NCBI GenBank assembly: GCA_003024985.2
Contig: PXIH01S0027908.1
Reading direction: 5' to 3' (one strand)
DNA: 13,651 nt
Origin: Euperipatoides rowelli
Lineage: Eukaryota > Onychophora > Udeonychophora > Euonychophora > Peripatopsidae
Every line of letters starts with the position of its first letter. Position 1 is the first letter of the stretch. This document shows, one piece after another, positions 9,228-13,651 of the stretch. A program made the translations under genes and the position numbers. The notes under the pieces are model-generated. The model saw only the letters and a program-made list of their open reading frames with translations. It had not been told where the DNA came from and ran no database searches.

Positions 9228-9400
9228 CAGTGATGGGTAAGTTAATGAAATTCCTTAACTGAGTTAAGTTACATTGTTTGAAAAAGTTAACTGAGTTAAG
9301 TTAAAAGTTAACTTGATTAAATTAAGCTAAAACCATTAACTAAGTTAAGTTAAATTTAAAAATTAACTCAGTTAATTTTGTCAAAAACTTACATTTCCAG
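9228..9400 (+). mobile_element. hAT-like DNA transposon end with subterminal repeats
   Basis: The start CAGTGATGGGTAAGTTAATG resembles the terminal inverted repeat of Ac-type hAT elements (CAGTG-x-TGGG then AAGTTA-rich sequence). Behind it are clustered subterminal repeats typical of that group. A 16-base word TTAACTGAGTTAAGTT occurs identically at 9255 and 9287, with one change at 9336, and an inverted core lies at 9365-9375. No matching CCCATCACTG end was seen in the window, so the extent and the 8-base target duplication cannot be set. No hAT transposase reading was found. The element may be a non-autonomous copy or a broken end. Confidence 0.5.
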
Positions 9401-9741
9401 AACATTTTTAATTAACTGTTTNTGGACCACAAGTTTGAAGACAACATAAAATAACTATCCAAATAATCTAGCTTAGAGAAGCAACAGGAAAACAAGAAAC
9501 AGCTGCTGGGTGACAGGAATGCGTTATGCTCATGTGTTATGAACATGGTGGCTAAAAAAAACATCCTTCCTTTACCTATCTGCCCCCTAATATCTTAAGT
9601 AATGCTTTCGCATTAGTACAGTGCAAAACACACAAAAAAAAAAACAAATTAGATATAAATGTAATTTATTTTGTTGTGAATGACAACACAGAGTTATTGA
9701 CTCATCTGAACCCCCCCCCATCATCAACACATTTTTAAACA
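9401..9741. other. stretch without a supported gene
   Basis: No open frame on either strand. It may be the interior of the hAT-like element or the junction with the retroelement. It contains one N (9422), an A-rich run near 9640 and a C9 run at 9711-9719. I see no RT, RNase H or integrase remnants here. Confidence 0.5.
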
Positions 9742-10308
9742 TTACCCTATTCCTTTCTTCAGGGATCTACACCCATAAGAATAATGTAACTTAGATGCTG
9801 TTACAGGATATGACCTGAATATGCATTTGCGATGTAATGGCTCATCAATGCCTTTATGGTGTGATTGACAATGGTTATTGACTTTAAAACCTTTTGGTTT
9901 AAACTTTGCATGCTGGTACTTAAATAGTTTCATGACATGCCTTGGCGTTTTGCATTTTTGATTGATTTTGTCAATCAGTCATGCTACAACTTGACAAATA
10001 CCATCTCCCTTTGCATAATACTTTCTGTGTGAAAACTGTACTTTGGAGAAAAAAGTGGTAGGTCCATTGGAAGCAAGGTAAACGGCATCATATGCCCTGG
10101 ATCTGCCCATGTTCTTGTTTTTGCCATAACTCAGCCTGCCAAATTTTAGCTTGTCGTAACAACGCTGAGATGGAGTAATGGTGAATTCGGTTGGAATGAC
10201 ATCTTCCATCCTAAGTTGAGGTAACTCTGGGCTATGTGAGATGATGGGCTGCCACTCTAGTTTTTTGTCAGGTAGATGATCATCATCCTGTGATGTGGTT
10301 GCATCGTT
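9742..10308 (-). pseudogene. unidentified reading frame following the retroelement protease
   Basis: One minus-strand frame runs from after the TAA at 10309-10311 to a stop at 9742, broken by a single TGA at 9979-9981 (109 open codons, then 78). So much open frame is unlikely by chance in DNA of this composition. The translation is basic and rich in K, H, C and Y: for example MEDVIPTEFTITPSQRCYDK in the first part and KGFKVNNHCQSHHKGIDEPL in the second. In Ty3/gypsy elements reverse transcriptase follows the protease, but none of its motifs appear here: no YxDD box, no LDYR/RxLN-type segment. It is not a recognisable integrase zinc finger either. It may be an unusual extension of this element, the remnant of another element, or a fused piece of host sequence. 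Function unknown. Confidence 0.45.
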
Positions 10309-11137
10309 TTATTCTAGCTTGACAGCTGGACAATCCTGTATGCTTACTCTTCCATTGTATCTTCTGGCTCGCTGTACTGCTATCGGGATTGACTTTCACT
10401 ATTATTGCATCATCCTTGGTGCTGATGGGTTGACGGACTTGGTTTGGATCGAAATAAGATACTGCTTCTGGGTTGGTGACCATGACTGTTGCTTTGCAGA
10501 ATTCCATCGTTCCCATGGTTGGTTCGTCATTCAGGAACTGGTAGATCTCTTTGGCCATTGTCGTGGTTTCGGAGAATGTACAAGTGTTGTACGGTAAGGG
10601 TTGTGACTCCAGGATATCAAAGGGAATGGCCACATCGGTGTGCCGTTTTGGCTTTACTGTAATGAGACGGTCACCCTGTCGGTACGACACCTGGTAGTGC
10701 ACCATAAAGTTAAGACCCAGGAGTATGAGTATGGAAAGATTTTCCACGATAATGAACCTCCCCCTGCATCTAGTTCCATTACTGAACGAGAACACCATGA
10801 ACACAGCTCCTTCTGGTTCCACTCGGGTCACTCCGTCCGCATGTATAAGATAACAGCCTTGGGGAGCTTTCCCTAAGGTTGGTTTATGTGTGCCGTCCCA
10901 TGTGCCTTTCTCTTGCAGCTCCTTCCATGTTTTCAGCGATAATAAGCTATGATCAGCGCCCGTGTCCAAGCGGCTCCACATCTCACACCCATAAAAGTTC
11001 AGTATAAAAATGGGCATGTCCTGCTCTTGAACCTCCTTCTCCTGTGACATGTTACACTTTTGTATTTGGGCNATGTATTTGCTTATGTTGAAGTTGAGGG
11101 AGTGGCCACTTGCCCTGCCGTGGCACTCCCCGGTCCA
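10283..11137 (-). CDS. retrotransposon aspartic protease (retropepsin), expressed by -1 frameshift from gag
   Basis: Retropepsin processes the Gag and Gag-Pol polyproteins inside the particle. Numbering from the first in-frame ATG (11050), the catalytic motif LDTGADHSLLS has its aspartate at residue 29. The second signature, a hydrophobic pair then ILLG-LNF, lies at residues 108-114. The enzyme works as a dimer of such half-sites. The frame is open upstream of that ATG to 11137, in the -1 frame relative to gag, and crosses one N at 11072. It most likely has no start codon of its own and is made as a Gag-protease fusion. After the core (about residue 135) comes a tail of some 120 residues with no known domain. 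The frame stops at 10283-10285. A shift near 10380 would instead lead to a basic tail and a TAA at 10309, so this C-terminus is uncertain. Confidence 0.85.
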   Translation of the reverse strand, partial: WTGECHGRASGHSLNFNISKYXAQIQKCNMSQEKEVQEQDMPIFILNFYGCEMWSRLDTGADHSLLSLKTWKELQEKGTWDGTHKPTLGKAPQGCYLIHADGVTRVEPEGAVFMVFSFSNGTRCRGRFIIVENLSILILLGLNFMVHYQVSYRQGDRLITVKPKRHTDVAIPFDILESQPLPYNTCTFSETTTMAKEIYQFLNDEPTMGTMEFCKATVMVTNPEAVSYFDPNQVRQPISTKDDAIIVKVNPDSSTASQKIQWKSKHTGLSSCQARIKRCNHITG

Positions 11138-11143
11138 TTTAAA
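11068..11143 (-). promoter_or_regulatory. -1 programmed ribosomal frameshift signal at the gag-protease junction
   Basis: In the gag frame the codons read T TTA AAT at 11143-11137, a canonical X-XXY-YYZ slippery heptamer. A 6-base spacer (11136-11131) leads to a stem whose arms 11130-11120 and 11109-11098 form 11 base pairs, mostly G-C, with one bulged base and a 10-base loop. The -1 frame has a stop at 11146-11144, immediately before the heptamer, and is open from there through the protease. Gag itself ends 17 codons further on. Loop bases 11115-11110 can pair with 11073-11068 (4 certain pairs, 6 if the N at 11072 is A on the plus strand), which would make an H-type pseudoknot. Frameshifting of this kind sets the Gag to Gag-Pol ratio in many retroelements. 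Confidence 0.85.
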
Positions 11144-12883
11144 TTACCGTTTTGGGTTCGGGCTGCGTTGGTATCCTGGTTTTGAGACTTTTTCCCAACT
11201 CCCTTGCCCTTAATGACTGCGGAAACCTGCGTTGGCTGGTTATCCCTAGCATCTCTATGGCTTGGTCCATTCTGATTTGGTTGGGAGTTGCTATTATAGC
11301 TATCCCCTCCTGGTGCTTTGTCTTGAGAGGTGTTGCCCCTATCAGACTGATATTGACCTTGCCACCTTCCTCCTTTACCACTGTTGTCTTGTCTATAATT
11401 AGACTGCTGATTTTTAGATCCTTGTGGCTTATGGTAGTAATTGTTGCAACTAGATTCATTAGTGTTGCCACTAGATTCACTATTGTTGTTATTGGAAGAA
11501 TAACTGTTGGTTTTGCCATCTATCCTGATGACTTCTTCCATTTCATTGGCTTTCTGGACAAGTTCCAGTATAGACGTTATGTTGTCACGTATTAACGCTC
11601 CAAATCCGCTTTTCATATTTCTAATGATGCACATAACTATTTCCCCTTCTTGCATACGTGGATAAGCCAGTTTTATGACATCATTCACTCTCCATATGAA
11701 GGATTCAGCCTTCTCATCCATTCTTTGTTTGCTCTCCTCTACTTGAGCAGCGTACCTCATCCGCTGGACCGCTCCATGGTAATTGTCTAGGAATTTCACC
11801 TTGAAGACGTCCCAGTTGGTACATGTTGGTTTAACTTGCCTAAACCAAGCAATGGCCGCACCTTGGAATGCCTGACCCAAGTAAGTTAACCATTGGCTGT
11901 TATGTACACAAGTTATGGCGAAGTATTCTTCCAAAGTGTTAAGGAAGTGAGGTGCCATAGTGGTGTTGTTGTTACCCGAGAATGTGGGTATGTTTATGTG
12001 GATATTAGGTGCATGAGATGAAATCACCATGACAATGTTGTCGATTTTACCTTTGATGTCGGCAACTTCCTCCATGACCTTGTTGCTTTGTTTTACACAT
12101 CTCTCTACATCTTTGTGTATAAGTGATGTTCTTCTGGTTTTTAACAACCTTCCCCTCTAATGTGCCTATCTTATCTTCTGTGATTCTGTAGGTTTCACTA
12201 CTTGCTGCTTCATGTGCAAATAGCTTGTCCAGCAATTGTATTTTGTTATGTTCTACAGTGCTGCTTATGACTTCGACTTGAATCAGTCTATCTTCCTTCT
12301 CAGCAGATATCAAACTCGCACTTCCTTCTCGGTTTGCTTCATTTTTCATCAATGGTTTCAGTTGTGTTTGACAAATATTTTTACATCTTTCTCCTGCCCA
12401 CTAATGAAGCTACTGACCTTGAATTCCATGTTTTCTCTAAGTTTTTCAATCTGTAATTCATTGTCTTGTTTTATCTGAGCTATCTGTCTAGATAAATCAG
12501 TTTTGATTTCAGCTATCTCTCTCCTAGTTTCTTTGCTAGTCACATCTATCTTTTCACTTGTCTCTGCTATTTTTTCACTTGTCTCTACTATCTTTTCCAT
12601 TGTCTGTCTGTTCATGGCTTGCATCATCTGCATAATCTGTTCAAACTCAGACAATGGTTTTTCTGGTGACTGTACTAAATCTTCACTCATAGTATTGAGA
12701 GATAAGACCTGACCAAAATTTAAAGGATCTACATCAGTAGTACTATCATCCTTATCCAAGGTACTGACTACCCTATCTGCTTTTTGTACAGGAGTATTGA
12801 AGATTATCTCACCGCTGTCTTCTGTTTGATTCCAGGCTTGCTGTACATCCTGAGAACCCTGTTTCCTTGCTTGTCTTACTCAT
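11083..12883 (-). pseudogene. retrotransposon Gag, two frame breaks
   Basis: Gag forms the capsid-like particle that packages element RNA. The frame starts near the ATG at 12883-12881 (itself one base out of phase) and is clear from about 12870. A long N-terminal coiled coil (12650-12400) includes heptad-like repeats VETSEKI-AETSEKI. A break near 12380 moves it to a second frame (about 12400-12150), and a break near 12140 restores the first. The final part (12147-11083) holds the retrotransposon gag domain: FSG near its start, then FLNTLEEYF, a GAAIAWF motif, W-x2-F-x3-F-L-x2-Y and an E-S-F segment. A Ser/Asn/Gln/Gly-rich basic tail follows, lacking any CCHC zinc knuckle. Each break overlaps an A5 run (12378-12382, 12138-12142), so sequencing error is possible. 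The TAA is at 11083-11085. Confidence 0.85.
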
Positions 12884-13651
12884 TTTGTATTTGAGTTGAA
12901 CAAATAAAATAGTATATCTCTATTTTTTTAAAAAAAAAAATATACACAGTGATTTTTTAATAAATGTAGAGCTCACAGAACTGTCTTGCTTATCCTGTCT
13001 GTTCTGACAGAGAATAATGAAGTGGTCACTTACAGTTTGGAGGTTCCTACCATTGTTTCTCGTTCTTTGTAAAAAACCATCCCATCATACAAATACTAGA
13101 GAGCGTTACCATTATCTGTTGACTTTATGGGTGATGGTATTTCAGCACAATCAATATGTGGATGTAATCGAATGGCTTTGGCTATGACGAACTGCGATTT
13201 TCTCCGATGTCATTCTAGGACAACTGATAGGTAAATCTTCGAAAATTGAATGGAAAAACAATTTCTCAGATGCGCTGTTGTTTCCACAAGTAATAATGAT
13301 TCTATTTGTGAGAATACATAATACTTCTCAGCTGCTATGACATGTCGGATAGATTGTCCCACTTTCATTATCGGACCTCAGTTTTTTAATGACCATTCTG
13401 CTTGAATGCTTAATCGGTTCTCCCGCTGCTGCTGGGGTTATTTCCCGCTGTTATAGTTCACTTGACCAAATGATTGGTTGAGCTTTTTATTAGACATAAT
13501 ATCCATAGCGACGTGTTGACCTTGCATGAGATATTGAAACAAAAAAGTGAGGGCTGTCTGGTTTTTCCCCTTCCCTTTTTTTTTTAAATAAAAAAATGCT
13601 TATCATTTCTACAAATGATTTTAAATGAATTTTATTCTTAGAAATATCACT
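12884..13651 (-). other. retroelement leader and possible 5' LTR or flank
   Basis: No gene recognised. On the minus strand CAATGGTAGGAACC at 13054-13041 would fit an LTR ending in CA, one base, then a primer-binding site starting TGGTAG. It matches the initiator-methionine tRNA end for only six bases, so it is weak. The stretch 13087-13460 has higher G+C than typical flank and could be LTR. A 35-codon plus-strand frame from 13115 looks incidental. Without a second LTR copy the boundary cannot be set. An A/T tract lies at 12925-12945. Confidence 0.3.

Larger units (their letters stand above)
9742..13053 (-). mobile_element. truncated Ty3/gypsy-like LTR retrotransposon (gag-protease, no RT)
   Basis: Read right to left there is a leader with a weak primer-site candidate, a Gag of about 600 codons with a retrotransposon gag domain, a -1 frameshift signal, a retropepsin and an unidentified frame. 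Reverse transcriptase, RNase H, integrase and a 3' LTR are not in the window, so this copy cannot be autonomous as seen. G+C is higher here than in the flanking DNA, as expected for a newer insertion. The left boundary is uncertain: 10283 if only protease is counted, 9742 if the unidentified frame belongs. The two frame breaks in gag are single-base and each overlaps an A5 run, so some of the damage may be sequencing error. Confidence 0.75.
6842..13651 (-). other. LSM2: inferred partial first intron of LSM2
   Basis: Exon 6751-6841 needs a preceding exon ending with two bases of a serine codon and encoding the well-conserved LSm2 N-terminus. I looked along the minus strand up to the right edge for a start, the VGKDVVVELKNDL-type segment and a donor in the right phase, and found none. 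If the gene is intact, its first intron covers this whole region and hosts the mobile-element fragments listed below. The gag-protease element is in the same orientation as LSM2. A scaffold misjoin or a truncated gene copy would also explain the absence. Confidence 0.55.

Noticed and set aside
9742-10308. hAT transposase or BED-finger protein
   Set aside because: No BED-type C/H spacing and no hAT dimerisation motif. Its strand and frame relate it to the protease instead.
11139-11519. 126-codon minus-strand frame inside gag
   Set aside because: It overlaps the clear Gag reading in another frame, has no domain, and follows from the Asn/Ser-rich codons of the true frame.
11152-11595. 147-codon plus-strand open frame opposite gag
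   Set aside because: It is the antisense shadow of the Gag tail. The hydrophobic translation comes from reading the complement of Asn/Gln/Ser codons.
13115-13231. Plus-strand frame beginning MGDGISAQ
   Set aside because: Only 35-odd codons, no homology recognised, and better explained as part of an LTR or flank.

Overview
The window looks like nuclear DNA from an AT-rich animal genome. Its unique genes are split by GT-AG introns, and the rest is AT-rich non-coding sequence with mobile-element debris. LSm2 is too conserved to identify the host. The mix of a gag/protease LTR element, a LINE with an endonuclease domain and a hAT-like end suggests an invertebrate, perhaps an arthropod, but that is a weak inference. 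Four isolated N bases (3741, 5774, 9422, 11072) show this is a draft assembly.

Left part (1-5700): mostly non-coding. A plus-strand terminal exon of an unrecognised gene lies at 3361-3478, with a poly(A) signal at 3502. Two near-perfect hairpins stand out, at 3210-3277 and 4629-4697. A possible 60-base minus-strand exon lies at 2108-2167.

Middle (5694-6841): the last two coding exons of LSM2, the U6-snRNA-associated Sm-like protein, on the minus strand. They are separated by a 721-base intron and followed by a poly(A) signal. The exon encoding the first ~23 residues is not in the window. If the gene is intact, everything from 6842 to the right edge belongs to its first intron, which would be at least 6.8 kb long.

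Right part (6842-13651): this inferred intron holds a diverged triplicated ~155-base unit (about 7280-7710), a possible terminal exon inside its first copy, and two LINE fragments (reverse transcriptase C-terminus at 8549-8852, endonuclease piece at 9030-9227). A hAT-like transposon end begins at 9228, directly against the LINE reading frame. From 13053 to about 9742 on the minus strand lies a truncated Ty3/gypsy-like retroelement. It has a long coiled-coil Gag, a retropepsin, and a ~190-codon frame I cannot identify where reverse transcriptase would be expected. The gag-protease junction carries a canonical -1 ribosomal frameshift signal: a slippery heptamer, a 6-base spacer, an 11-bp stem and a possible pseudoknot. 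I found no RT, RNase H, integrase or second LTR, no tRNA or rRNA gene, and no CRISPR array.
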